Shown: positions 1-8,810, counted from the first letter of the stretch. The stretch: 64,000 nucleotides of DNA from Bog-159 sp963707465 (GCA_963707465.1 CAVPQK010000024.1:248001-312000); one strand, 5' to 3'. Numbers and translations are program-made. The notes: generated from the letters alone by a model not told the origin.

Positions 1-52
1 TGTTCACCACCTGGGAGGATGTCAGGCCCCGCAGCGGCCTGTGACCATCCTC

Positions 53-367
53 TTAGCCGACGGCCTGCCGGAGGTTCTTCACGAACTGCCAGAGGGCTTC
101 AGGCGGCCTGCCGCGCATTTGATCGAATTGCTGCGCTTGACTTGATCGGGCGTGCGCCAAAGCCCCGGCCGAACTTATCCAGGCGGGTCGGGAAATGGAT
201 AGCTTGCGGCAAATCTTCCTTACCAGGAGATTGGCGATTTCAGCGTGACGAGGAATGGCTTCGGCATGGCCCGTTTGCGGGTTCTCCCAAAGTTCGTGCT
301 CCTTGCCCTCTCGCCGCAACACGCAGCCATGCCGGCGCAGGGGCCGCAGAAGTCCTTCGCGCTTCAT
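53..367 (-). CDS. hicA: HicA-family mRNA interferase toxin
   Basis: Small basic protein of 104 aa. The first ~58 residues match the HicA/YcfA pattern: start MKREGLLRPLRRHGC, a basic strand, the GKEHELW segment carrying the catalytic-type histidine, a proline-histidine segment (AIPRHAEI) and the closing helix ending RKICRKLSI. HicA is known to be a ribosome-dependent mRNA interferase with a dsRBD-like fold. Its ATG overlaps the stop of the preceding hicB by 4 bases (ATGA), so the pair is translationally coupled in antitoxin-first order. The family is usually about 60 residues; the ~45-residue tail has no match I recognise and may come from a lost stop codon or a frameshift near the 3' end. Family call is from motifs; toxicity is inferred. 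Confidence 0.75.
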   Translation of the reverse strand: MKREGLLRPLRRHGCVLRREGKEHELWENPQTGHAEAIPRHAEIANLLVRKICRKLSISRPAWISSAGALAHARSSQAQQFDQMRGRPPEALWQFVKNLRQAVG

Positions 368-579
368 CCAACCACGACGAGTTCCTGCGCCGCATCGGGG
401 GGCAGCGCGCGCAGGGATTCTTCTCGTCTGTACTCAAGGATGAGCGAAATCGCCGCGCGAAGATTCGCCAGGCACTCGGCGCGAGATTTGCCTTGTCCGT
501 TGGCGCCTGGCACCTCGGCGCAGTACGCCACGTACCATGGCCCATCCTGCTCGACGATCGCCGTAAACTCGTTGCGCAT
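364..579 (-). CDS. hicB: HicB-family antitoxin
   Basis: A 71-aa protein with the HicB fold signature: FTAIVEQDGPWYVAYCAEVPG (read as N-terminal strands around residues 5-25), followed by GQGKSRAECLANLRAAI, the conserved turn-helix of the family. HicB binds and neutralises HicA and normally also represses the operon. It is the short form with no evident C-terminal DNA-binding domain. It lies upstream of, and overlaps by 4 bases, the hicA-like toxin gene. A divergent gene starts only 32 bp away, so the two transcripts must share a very compact promoter region between 580 and 611. Confidence 0.78.
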   Translation of the reverse strand: MRNEFTAIVEQDGPWYVAYCAEVPGANGQGKSRAECLANLRAAISLILEYRREESLRALPPDAAQELVVVG

Positions 580-611
580 CTCTATATTCTACCGCGCGAT
601 AATAGAACATC

Positions 612-1373
612 ATGCCCACCGATACCGTCTGCCCCGCTTGCGGCGGCAGCGGCTGGAAAATCATCGAGCGCGCCGACCTATCCGGCGCCGAGCGCTGCGA
701 TTGCGTCTTCGGCGAGCGCGCTCGCCGCCTGGAGGAAAATGCCGCGATCCCTCCGCTTTACCGCAACGCGTCTTTCGACAACTTCGCGCTACCCCGCGAC
801 AACCCCATCGGCCATCGCGAGCTCGCCAATGTGCTGCTCACCGTGAAATCCTTCTCCCGCGAATTTCCCACCGGCAAACACCTGGGCCTGATGCTGGTCG
901 GCGAGCCCGGCAGCGGCAAGACGCATCTGGCGGTGGCGGCTCTGCGCATCCTCATCTCGCGCGGATTCGAGGGCCTTTTCTTCGATTATCAGAATCTGCT
1001 CGACCGCATCCGCGCCGGCTACAACCAGGCCTCCGGATCCGCCGACCGCGAGGCCTACCGCTTCGCGCTCGATACCGAAGTCCTCCTGCTCGACGACCTC
1101 GGCGCGCACCGCGTCACCGACTGGGTCGAAGACACCGTCACCAGCATCATCACCTACCGCTGCAACAACAAGAAGCCCTTGATCGCCACCACCAACCTGC
1201 CGGACCCGGACGCCGGCAGCGTCATGATCGACCGCACCACGCTGGGTAAGCCGGACTACAAAACTTCTTTAGCCGATCGTATCGGATCGCGCGCCCGCTC
1301 ACGTCTATTTGAAATGTGCAAGGTTGTGCGCATGCCCCTCGTCGAAGATTACCGATTGCGCAGGTCCGTTTGA
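612..1373 (+). CDS. DnaC/IstB-like AAA+ ATPase (helicase-loader type)
   Basis: A 253-aa protein with an N-terminal zinc-ribbon-like segment (CPACGGSG at residues 7-14 and a CDC pair near residue 32) and an AAA+ ATPase domain. Walker A is GEPGSGKT at about residues 97-104, Walker B is VLLLDDLGAH at about residues 157-166, and a sensor-1-like ATTNLP follows. This is the architecture of DnaC-type helicase loaders found outside Enterobacteria. It stands alone with no transposase neighbour, so a chromosomal replication-accessory role is more likely than an IS21 IstB role. The stop codon TGA overlaps the ATG of the next gene by one base, implying coupling. Function is inferred from the domain only. 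Confidence 0.75.
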   Translation: MPTDTVCPACGGSGWKIIERADLSGAERCDCVFGERARRLEENAAIPPLYRNASFDNFALPRDNPIGHRELANVLLTVKSFSREFPTGKHLGLMLVGEPGSGKTHLAVAALRILISRGFEGLFFDYQNLLDRIRAGYNQASGSADREAYRFALDTEVLLLDDLGAHRVTDWVEDTVTSIITYRCNNKKPLIATTNLPDPDAGSVMIDRTTLGKPDYKTSLADRIGSRARSRLFEMCKVVRMPLVEDYRLRRSV

Positions 1374-3709
1374 TGCGTCTGGTCCTGTTACTGCTGGCTT
1401 TCGTGGCGGCCCTGCCCGCCCAGCAACCCGGTCCGGCCCAGCCGCGCGAATTCGTACAAGCCGTCGAATTCCCCTATTATCTTTATCCGCGCACGCTATG
1501 GGAACGGGAGCTGGTCTGGCTGAAAACCATTGGCATCCGCACGGTGGAATTTTCCATCCCGTGGAACTGGCATCAGCCGGATGGCGGCGCTTACGATTTC
1601 ACCGGCGCCACCAGTCCGCGCCGCGATCTGATGGGCTTCATCCGGCTGCTGCGCCGCCTGGAAATGCGGGCTTGGATCCGCCCCTTGCCGCCGGTAAAGG
1701 GCTGGGTCAACAACGGCTATCCCAATGGCTATCAGCAGAGCCCCGCGCAGGACCGCCGAGCCGCCGCCAAGCCGTGGCTGCATGAGCTGGAGAGCCTGCT
1801 GGCGCCGCAGACCGAAAAGCACGGCGGGCCGATCGCTTTCGTCGAGGGCGGCGGCGTCAGTCCAGGCATCTTGGACGCGCCCGCGCCACCACAACCTGTG
1901 GTCGTGGTTTCGGCGCACGACCCGGCAGCCCTGAACCGCAGCCGGCAGGTGCTCGCGACCGCGGCCAGTACCCTGCTCTGGGAAGACGTCGAGGATGCCC
2001 TGTTTCCCGCCGGCTGGGAGCGGCCGGGGGGCCCGCTCTACCGCGCCGGCGCAATCTCCCTGAATGGGGATGAGCGCTCCAGCGTTGCGGCCTTGCGCCG
2101 CAACACGGCCCTGTTGAGGCATTGGGCAGCGCTGCTGCCCGGCATGAAACCGGACCGCGCCCACGCCGTACGGCTGTCGAACGGCAGGCCGCTTCCGCCC
2201 GGAGTCGCCGCCGTCGGACTGGTTTCGCGCGCACCGGGTGTGGCTTCCGCCGTCAGCATCTCGAACGAAAGCCGTCAGCCGTTTCGCAACACCGTGCGCG
2301 CTTGGGATCCCTTCGCCAAGCGTTCTATAGAGATCGAAAACGTCTACCTTGCGCCGCACGAAACCTTGTGGCTGCCGGTGAATGTCTCGATGGGCGGCGC
2401 CGGGCTATGCCGCGAATGCTCCGCGTTTTCCAATGCCGAGCACATCGTCTACGCGACCGCGGAATTGCAGAATATCGAATTCGAAAACGGCGCGCTGGCC
2501 ATGGAGTTCGCCGCGCCCGCTCCGGCGGAGATTGTGCTGCAGCTCGCGCGGCGCCCCAGCGGGCCCTACCTGGCGGGCGGCCATCTCGCGGAATTCGATT
2601 TCGACGAGAAGACCCTGCGCGCCCGCCTGAAAATCCCGCAGGGCAAAGGACCCGCCGGTCAGGTCCGGGTGGCGCTGGCCATCGAAGCGCCGGAACACTC
2701 CGCCTTCTTCGAGGACGCCAAGCGCCTCATCATCGGCCGGGCCAACACCATCTCCACTTCCTACTCTTCCGAGGAACTCGCCGATCGTTCGCGCCTGCGC
2801 CTGCCGGAAGGCTTTGCCGCCACTCCCACCAAAAAGTCTCCGCTTGAAATCGATTATGCGGTGGATGTGCCCGCCGACGCCCTGCACGGCGACTGGGCCA
2901 ATCTGGCCATCGAGGGCGATGGCGTACCGCTCGGCCGCGCGCATCTGCAATTGTTCCGGCCCGCTTCGGTGCATCTGGCCGAAACCATCCACCTGCATTT
3001 CGGCGCTGCCGCGGACTTGGCCGTGGAACCGGCGATCGTCCCCATCGACATCACCGCCGGGCGCACGGTGGACGTCAACATCCGCAACAACTCTCCGGAG
3101 ATCCAAACTTACTCGGTTGAGCCCGCGGGCGAGGGCTTTCAGTTCCTGCCGCGCAAGGCCGAGTTGAATTCCGGTGGCATCCTGGATCGCTCGCTCGAGT
3201 TTCGCGTCTTCCCCGATGGCGCGGCTCCCGGCCTGAGTGACTGGGTCCTGCGCCTGACCGGCGGAGCGAAGATGGAGATTCCCGCCCGCTTCCTGGCCAT
3301 CCCGCGCGGCCAGGCAGTGGCGTGGTCGGCGGACCTGGATGGCGACGGCGCGCCCGAGTGGGTTCTGGAAAACCAAAAGGTCCGCGCCGTGTTTTCAGCC
3401 CAGGATGGCGGGCGATGGCTGGAGTTCGTTTGGAAAGATTCCGCCCCCTACGGCCTGAATGTGCTGCCGGAGAGCGGCGCGTTCGCCGGTACGGGTCCAG
3501 TGGAAGTACACGCCGCCAATGCTGCGCTGGAATTCGCCGGTAAGGATTGGAAACGGACCGTGCGCCTGGCCGGCACCGAAGCCAAGGTCACCGTGGAGCA
3601 GACCACGCCGTTGCCCACCGAGACTCTCGAGACGGGAAAGCACGACGAAATCACCCTCCGCGTTTCGCGCGAGTCCGCCAGCCGCGCCACCTATACTTTG
3701 GTCAAGTAG
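1373..3709 (+). CDS. secreted GH35/GH42-like beta-galactosidase-fold protein, possibly degenerate
   Basis: I chose ATG 1373 because it overlaps the upstream stop and is followed by a clear signal peptide (MRLVLLLLAFVAALPA, cleavage near AQQ). The 778-aa product begins with a TIM-barrel-like segment typical of clan GH-A beta-galactosidases: FPYYLYPRTLWERELVWLK, then GIRTVEFSIPWNWHQP, MRAWIRPLPPV and HGGPIAFVEGGG. In GH35 enzymes the last segment is usually GGPI..VQVENEYG with the acid/base Glu; here the NEYG part is absent and the barrel seems shortened (a conserved second half is not visible), so activity is doubtful. Residues ~250-778 look like beta-sandwich repeats without a recognised motif. 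Its 3' end overlaps the convergent neighbour by 19 bp. Confidence 0.6.
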   Translation: MRLVLLLLAFVAALPAQQPGPAQPREFVQAVEFPYYLYPRTLWERELVWLKTIGIRTVEFSIPWNWHQPDGGAYDFTGATSPRRDLMGFIRLLRRLEMRAWIRPLPPVKGWVNNGYPNGYQQSPAQDRRAAAKPWLHELESLLAPQTEKHGGPIAFVEGGGVSPGILDAPAPPQPVVVVSAHDPAALNRSRQVLATAASTLLWEDVEDALFPAGWERPGGPLYRAGAISLNGDERSSVAALRRNTALLRHWAALLPGMKPDRAHAVRLSNGRPLPPGVAAVGLVSRAPGVASAVSISNESRQPFRNTVRAWDPFAKRSIEIENVYLAPHETLWLPVNVSMGGAGLCRECSAFSNAEHIVYATAELQNIEFENGALAMEFAAPAPAEIVLQLARRPSGPYLAGGHLAEFDFDEKTLRARLKIPQGKGPAGQVRVALAIEAPEHSAFFEDAKRLIIGRANTISTSYSSEELADRSRLRLPEGFAATPTKKSPLEIDYAVDVPADALHGDWANLAIEGDGVPLGRAHLQLFRPASVHLAETIHLHFGAAADLAVEPAIVPIDITAGRTVDVNIRNNSPEIQTYSVEPAGEGFQFLPRKAELNSGGILDRSLEFRVFPDGAAPGLSDWVLRLTGGAKMEIPARFLAIPRGQAVAWSADLDGDGAPEWVLENQKVRAVFSAQDGGRWLEFVWKDSAPYGLNVLPESGAFAGTGPVEVHAANAALEFAGKDWKRTVRLAGTEAKVTVEQTTPLPTETLETGKHDEITLRVSRESASRATYTLVK

Positions 3710-4650
3710 GCCCGCGCGCAAAGCCCAAACCCGCCGAGGAAAAGCAGGAATCCGGCGTACGCCGGCGCCAGATGCACGAAGTCCAGGTAGCCGATTGCGC
3801 CATGCACTCCCAGCGCCGCGCCGAATCCGAAGAGTCCCATCAGCGCCATCACATCCAGAAAGCTGCGCGTGAGCGGGGCATGCCGGGTGATGATCAGAAT
3901 CAGCAGCCCGCACGATAGCAGTCCTCCGCCAAAACCGGCGCGGTCGTGCGCGATCACTGGAATCAGCATCGGTGATATCGCGGCGATCTGTTCCCGCGTC
4001 ATGGCGACGAACGCCAGGTCTTGCGGCACGAAGACGGTGGTAATGCCTACCACCACGATGGTCGCGCCGGCTAGCACCAGTCCCAGGCCGCAGGCCTGCA
4101 GAACCTGGCGGCCGTGCCGTGCCGCTCCGGCTTCCGCGGGCAACTCCGTGCGCCACGCTTGCCCGATGCGCAGCCGGCCAGGGATGAGTCCGCGGGATAG
4201 CCACAGCCCTGCCACGAAAATCGGCAAAAGAATAATAGTGGCCGTGGCGTGCCATGTATCCAGGTACCCGTAACCCAGGTATGCCAGGAAGCTCGCGAAT
4301 CCAGTGAACCCGGATATAGCGAATGCCCACCAGGCCCACGCCTGCCTGGCTCGCAGGGGGAATTCCGACAACCACCAATAGGCTGCTCCGATGGCCAGCA
4401 GCGTACCGCCAAACGCCACACGGTCGTGAAACATGAACATGGCCAGCCGGACGTTGGCCACCTGGGTCAGGCCGCCCGCATCCATCCCCAGCGCCTCTGA
4501 ATCGTGCGGAAGCAAGTGCCCGGTCATCGACTGCAGGATCGCGAACCCGCCGCTGGCAAACAGAGCGATGCCCGTCAGCGCCAGGAGCGGCCGTCCATCC
4601 CCGAGTATGGCCTCGAACAGACTGCGGCGATCGTCGGAACTCATCCTCAA
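3691..4650 (-). CDS. polytopic integral membrane protein, unknown function
   Basis: A 319-aa protein with about eight hydrophobic segments, for example LLALTGIALFASGGFAIL (residues ~22-39), AFGGTLLAIGAAYWWL, ATATIILLPIFVAGLWL, LGLVLAGATIVVVGITTVF, GGLLSCGLLILII and PAYAGFLLFLGGFGLCARAY near the C-terminus. The two halves each contain a similar HDR-[AV]-[AG]-FGG motif (MFHDRVAFGGTLL and AHDRAGFGGGLL), suggesting an internal duplication of a four-helix unit. I do not recognise the family. It converges on the glycosidase-like gene with a 19-bp overlap, and is divergent from the kinase gene with ~95 bp between start codons. Confidence 0.7.
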   Translation of the reverse strand: MRMSSDDRRSLFEAILGDGRPLLALTGIALFASGGFAILQSMTGHLLPHDSEALGMDAGGLTQVANVRLAMFMFHDRVAFGGTLLAIGAAYWWLSEFPLRARQAWAWWAFAISGFTGFASFLAYLGYGYLDTWHATATIILLPIFVAGLWLSRGLIPGRLRIGQAWRTELPAEAGAARHGRQVLQACGLGLVLAGATIVVVGITTVFVPQDLAFVAMTREQIAAISPMLIPVIAHDRAGFGGGLLSCGLLILIITRHAPLTRSFLDVMALMGLFGFGAALGVHGAIGYLDFVHLAPAYAGFLLFLGGFGLCARAYLTKV

Positions 4651-4744
4651 ATCATGCTACACCCGGACTCGCCCGCGCCACTTCTCGGCTGTCGCCATCT
4701 TCCGGCGATTGCTATGATGGCGGCTGGACCCTTTGGATCGTTCC

Positions 4745-6592
4745 ATGATCGGCGAAATCCTCGACGCCAAATACCGCATCGATAAGCAGCTCGGCGCGGG
4801 CGGCATGGGCAACGTCTACCTGGCCACGCATCTCGGAACCACGCGCGTCGTGGCGGTGAAGGTGATCGCTCCACGGTGGGCGGCCGAACCACAATTTCTC
4901 GCCCGCTTCCAGCGCGAAGCCCAGGCCTGCGGCCGATTGCGCCATCCCAACATCGTGAATGTCACGGACTTCGGAATCGCGCGAGCCGCCGGCGGAGACA
5001 TGCCTTACCTGGTGATGGAGTTCCTGGACGGGCAGACGCTTTCGGATTTCCAGAAAGCGAATCCGCGGGTCGCCCTGCCGCTGATCGCGGACATCCTGGA
5101 CCAGATCGGATTGGCGCTCACGGAGGCGCACGGGCATGGGATCGTGCATCGCGATCTGAAGCCGGACAACATCTGGTTGGAGCCGAACGGCCGCGGCGGA
5201 TACACGGCAAAAGTGCTCGACTTCGGGGTGGCCAAGGTAAATCTGCTCGGCGAGTGGGCTCCCCTGACGAAAGAGATGCCGGAGGCGGCCGCGGCGGCGA
5301 CGGTCGTTCCGCGTCCCACAATGCCTGGCGACAATGTGGAAACCGTTGTGTTCGACATGGCGCCAGAGCCCCCGTCATCATCAACCGAGACTGAGACCGT
5401 CGCGATGCCGACGCCGGTGGGGTCGCGGGTGTCCTCCGGATCGTTCGACAGTGGCGCGGACGCGCACACCATGCCGGGCAGCCTGGTCGGCACCCCCGCG
5501 TATATGTCGCCGGAGCAGGCGCTGGGACAGGAAATTGATTTCCGTTCCGATATCTACAGTCTGGCCGTGGTGGCTTACTCCCTGGTTTGCGGCGAGTTGC
5601 CCTTTCCGGGAAAGACCAGCGAGCTATTCGAATTTCACCGGACCGGCAATCCCCTGCCGCCCGCCAGCGTGCGCAAGATTCCGCGCGACGTATCGGACGC
5701 CATCCTCGCGGGACTGGCGCGCAATCCCGCGGATCGGCCGGCCTCCGCCGTAGCCTTTACGCAGCGGTTCCATAACGCGGTGGACGGCGAGTTTTTTGCG
5801 CTACGCAGATCGAAGGCATTTCTGCTGCAGCACCTCGGGGCATTTGCCCTGTTGCTGCTGCCTATCTACACGGTCATTTTGACGCTGACGGCCCTGCTGG
5901 TCACATTCAGCGGGAAGCTGCTGCCGGTCGCCGCTCTACGCGTCGTGCTGGTGCCGCTGCTGTCGGCGATGCTCTTCGTTTTTTCCGACAACGTGTTGCG
6001 CGCGGCAGCCGCGCTGATCGCGCTGGACGAACAAGTCCGCGTTCGAAGGTTCCTCTCGTTTCGAGTCTTCTGGAGGCTGATTCGAATGCTGCCTGCCCTG
6101 GTGGTCACGCAGGCGCGATCCCCGTGGTTGTTCGGGCCCGGCTGGGTGATCGGCGATTGCCTATGGCCGGTGATTTGCGCGGTAGAAAAGCTAAAGGGGA
6201 GAGCGGCCATCGCGCGCTCGCGCAATCTGATGACGGGCTTGCGGTCCGCCGGGCGGGCCCTCGCGATCCGGCATTTGGTGCTGGCGGCGTTCGCGATCGC
6301 GGACGTGATCAAATCAATCGGCTTCCTGTGGCACGCCGGGCCGATCAAGCAGGCGAATGTGGTCATCACCGCGGCGTGGTTTCCCGTGTTTGCGCTCTAT
6401 GCGGGCGCCCCGCTGTTTCTGTACGACCGGACGGCCGCTAATCAAAAGGGTCCGCTGCTGCAGTTGGACCGCACGCCGGAGGTGCGCATCACCGCGCGCA
6501 AGTTCTCCGTCAGCTCGATGATCTGGTTAGCGGCGGCCGCCATCTACGTGCTCTATCAGCCGGTGAAGCTATGGCTGTCCGGCGGCCGCTGA
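4745..6592 (+). CDS. membrane-anchored Ser/Thr protein kinase with activation-loop insertion
   Basis: I preferred ATG 4745 over TTG 4733 because MIGEILDAKYRI is the usual start of bacterial Hanks-type kinases. The 615-aa product has a glycine loop GAGGMGNVY (17-25), the lysine in VAVKV (K39), HRDLKPDN (135-142, catalytic D137), DFG (159-161) and GTPAYMSPE (249-257). Between DFG and the P+1 loop lie ~80 extra residues rich in Pro, Ser, Thr and Ala (about 165-245); a normal activation segment is 20-30 residues, so this one could be an autophosphorylation platform. After the kinase domain (to ~residue 355) come about six hydrophobic segments, for example FALLLLPIYTVILTLTALLV, rather than the usual single TM plus PASTA/WD40 sensor. 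Confidence 0.88.
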   Translation: MIGEILDAKYRIDKQLGAGGMGNVYLATHLGTTRVVAVKVIAPRWAAEPQFLARFQREAQACGRLRHPNIVNVTDFGIARAAGGDMPYLVMEFLDGQTLSDFQKANPRVALPLIADILDQIGLALTEAHGHGIVHRDLKPDNIWLEPNGRGGYTAKVLDFGVAKVNLLGEWAPLTKEMPEAAAAATVVPRPTMPGDNVETVVFDMAPEPPSSSTETETVAMPTPVGSRVSSGSFDSGADAHTMPGSLVGTPAYMSPEQALGQEIDFRSDIYSLAVVAYSLVCGELPFPGKTSELFEFHRTGNPLPPASVRKIPRDVSDAILAGLARNPADRPASAVAFTQRFHNAVDGEFFALRRSKAFLLQHLGAFALLLLPIYTVILTLTALLVTFSGKLLPVAALRVVLVPLLSAMLFVFSDNVLRAAAALIALDEQVRVRRFLSFRVFWRLIRMLPALVVTQARSPWLFGPGWVIGDCLWPVICAVEKLKGRAAIARSRNLMTGLRSAGRALAIRHLVLAAFAIADVIKSIGFLWHAGPIKQANVVITAAWFPVFALYAGAPLFLYDRTAANQKGPLLQLDRTPEVRITARKFSVSSMIWLAAAAIYVLYQPVKLWLSGGR

Positions 6593-6630
6593 GTCCGAGG
6601 GCGTATGGGGAAGTACACGCGCCGGCGCGC

Positions 6631-7731
6631 TCAAGGCAGGTCCAGGTCGAGTCCGTAGATATCGTTGTGCCTGCGACTGAATGTCGCCACCGGTTCGCCA
6701 TCGGGAGTCAAGCCACCGAAGCTGCTGAGGTTCCAGTCGCTGCGTACGAGTTGCTTCCAGGCGGCTACGGCCTCGATTGTGCCGCCAGGCACCGCCACCC
6801 GGTAGACCTGCCGTGGGCTGGCGGATTCGTCCTGGTAGTAGACGAACCTGTTGTCGCGGGACCAAACGACGGTGTGTACGCGCACACCTTTCAGGTGCGG
6901 GAACGCGGGTCGAACAGTTTCACGGCGCCGTCGTCGCTGGGGGCGGCCATGCGGCTGCCATCGGGCGACCATACCGGAGACCGAATGTCGTCGTCCGCTT
7001 CGGACAGTCTGGTTATCTTTCCGGTTTGCCGGTCCATCAGGCAAGTGCTTCCGTCGATGGTGTTGCCCTGAGCGTCCAGCCATGTTCGCCCAAACCCCAT
7101 GACTTGGCCATCGGGGGAGAACGTGGGACTGTCTTCCGCCGTGGGTTCATTTCCAAATAGCACTTGGGGCCTTCCGCCATCCACTGGCGCGAGCAATATC
7201 TTTCCCGGCTTGCCCCCGGGAGGCAGAATGCGGACCGCCAGGCCGCTGCTGTCCGGCAGCGCCGTATAGGCGATCCATTTTCCGTCCGGAGAGTAACCCC
7301 TGAAGGCGGCCGACACGCCCGGCAGAATGGGCGCCAGCGTTTGTTGGACGGGGTCGTAGCGCGCGATGTCGTGCGTCTGGTTTTCGCTCAGCACAAACAA
7401 TCGTTTGCCATCGGGGCTTACCGCGGGAGGATTCCATGGAAACATGTCGAAACCGGCGGCGTAAACCTCCACCGGCTGCGGGCGGCGCAGCGGCCAAGTC
7501 CGCGACCGCTCGCGTGTCGCCCAAAGCGTGGTTCTATGTTCGAACAACTCGCGGAACAGAAAATACTTTCCATCCGGCGTAAATAGCCCGGGGCCTTCGC
7601 CCTCGCCCCAGCGCGCCGCCGGATTCTGGCGGTCGGGCAGGTCTTCGTCGCCGCCGCAGGCCGCCTGCCGGCGCGATGCCTTCCAGTTCGTCGAGGATTT
7701 GTTTGACCTGCCGCCATCGCTCGCTGGTCAT
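6631..7731 (-). pseudogene. remnant of kinase/wHTH-type protein with WD40-like (TolB) beta-propeller
   Basis: The first ~23 codons (MTSERWRQVKQILDELEG) match the N-terminus typical of acidobacterial Ser/Thr kinase or sensor genes that follow ECF-like sigma factors. After about 7670 the frame changes and the sequence goes straight into propeller repeats (GLFTPDGKYFLFREL, AVSPDGKRLFVLSE, GYSPDGKWIAY, TFSPDGQ, VWSPDGSRMAA). A second frameshift near 6895-6915 moves the last blade (VVWSRDNRFVYYQDE to the end) into another frame. The kinase/TM core is therefore missing and the propeller is broken. The ATG overlaps the stop of the sigma-factor remnant (ATGA), showing they were one operon. Expression of a functional product is unlikely. 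Confidence 0.75.
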
Positions 7732-8072
7732 CAGTGTGTCGTGGACGCGGCGCTATCCAACGCCGGCACCAGCCACAACCGCGCGGTGCGCCATTCCCGC
7801 TTGATGGTGGCTGTCGAAACCTCCATGGCGGCGGCCGTTTCTTCCACGCTCAAGCCGCTAAAGAAACGCAGTTCCACGATGCGCGCCTGCCGCTCGTCGA
7901 TAGCTTCCAGCCGGTTCAGCGCCAGGTCCAGGGACTGGACATCGAGTTGGCCGCTCTCCATCAACTCCAACTGGTCGTCGAGCGGGATGCGAAAGCCGCC
8001 GCCGCGCTTCTGCGCATTGCGCGCTTCCGCGTAGTTCACCAGGATGCGCCGCATCATGCGCGCCGCCAGCCC
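7731..8072 (-). pseudogene. 5'-truncated ECF-like RNA polymerase sigma factor (region 4 retained)
   Basis: The last ~110 codons of this frame encode a sigma-70 ECF-like C-terminal half: MMRRILVNYAEARNAQKRGG, then an acidic linker and the region-4 helix-turn-helix (LDLALNRLEAIDERQARIVE, LRFFSGLSVEETAAAMEVS, TATIKREWRTARLWL). This is the family usually encoded just before a Ser/Thr kinase or propeller gene in acidobacteria, and the ATGA overlap with the downstream remnant agrees. Region 2 and the start codon are missing: upstream of ~8072 the DNA belongs to a HAF-repeat gene on the opposite strand. The frame stays open to 8609 only as an antisense shadow. Without region 2 it cannot bind core polymerase or the -10 element normally. 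Confidence 0.8.
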
Positions 8073-8630
8073 GGCACCAGCGGCGGTTACATCAACGCGG
8101 CGGGGAGTATCGCCGGATCGTACTATGACGCCAGCAGCGTGGACGGGGGCAGCGTGATTCACGGGTACGTGCGCGCCGCGGACGGCGCAATAAGCACTTT
8201 CGATGCTCCTGGCGCGGGCACCGGGGGCGTTAGCGGGGGTACCTACGTAAACGACACCAATGCGGCAGCGGCCATCGCCGGATACTACTCGGACGCGAAC
8301 TATTTGTGGCACGGCTTCGTGCGCGCCGCGGATGGCGCCATAACCACCTTCGATGCTCCAGGCGCAGGCACGGGAACCTACCAGGGCACCGTCGCCGTCT
8401 CGATCGACGAGGAGGGGGCTATCGCCGGATATTACGTGGACGCGGACAATCTTTGTCACGGCTTCGTGCGCGATTCGAGCGGCCTCACCATCACCCCCTT
8501 CGAAGTCTCCGGCGCGGGCACAGGCACCTACCAGGGAACTTTCGCGTACAGCAACAACCACTTGGACGCGATCACCGGGTACTACGTTGACGCTGGCACC
8601 GTGGCCCACGGCTTTGTGCTGACTCCGTAA
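8073..8630 (+). pseudogene. 5'-truncated HAF-repeat extracellular protein
   Basis: About 185 residues made of four repeats of ~46 residues with the pattern IAGYY.DA....HGFVR...G.ITTFDAPGAGTGTYQGT, the hallmark of the HAF family of putative extracellular beta-propeller-like proteins. Examples are IAGSYYDASSVDGG, IAGYYSDANYLWHGFVRA and IAGYYVDADNLCHGFVRD. It ends in a normal stop after AHGFVLTP. No signal peptide or start codon belongs to the repeat frame: upstream of about 8073 the sequence is the antisense of the sigma-factor remnant, so the 5' half has been lost at a recombination junction. Adjacent repeats are also similar at DNA level (around 8166-8230 and 8311-8390), which would favour unequal exchange. 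Confidence 0.75.
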
Positions 8631-8810
8631 GCCTGACCGCCAGATAAGACCGTGAACCAGAGCCTCCAGGTCACACCCTGAGACGGGCTGGGGTCACGCA
8701 TTCGATTCATCCCTTGTTGGTGCATGCCACATTTGGGGCGGCGTCGCGCCGGATTTCGCGAGGGCATGGTGTATACTGGCAGCAACGTGTGATACAAGAT
8801 TGAATACTTC

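Noticed and set aside
8754..8777. Promoter for the PHP-domain gene (TATACT box)
   Set aside because: The -10 box is good but no -35 hexamer lies at the right distance, so I did not list it as a feature.
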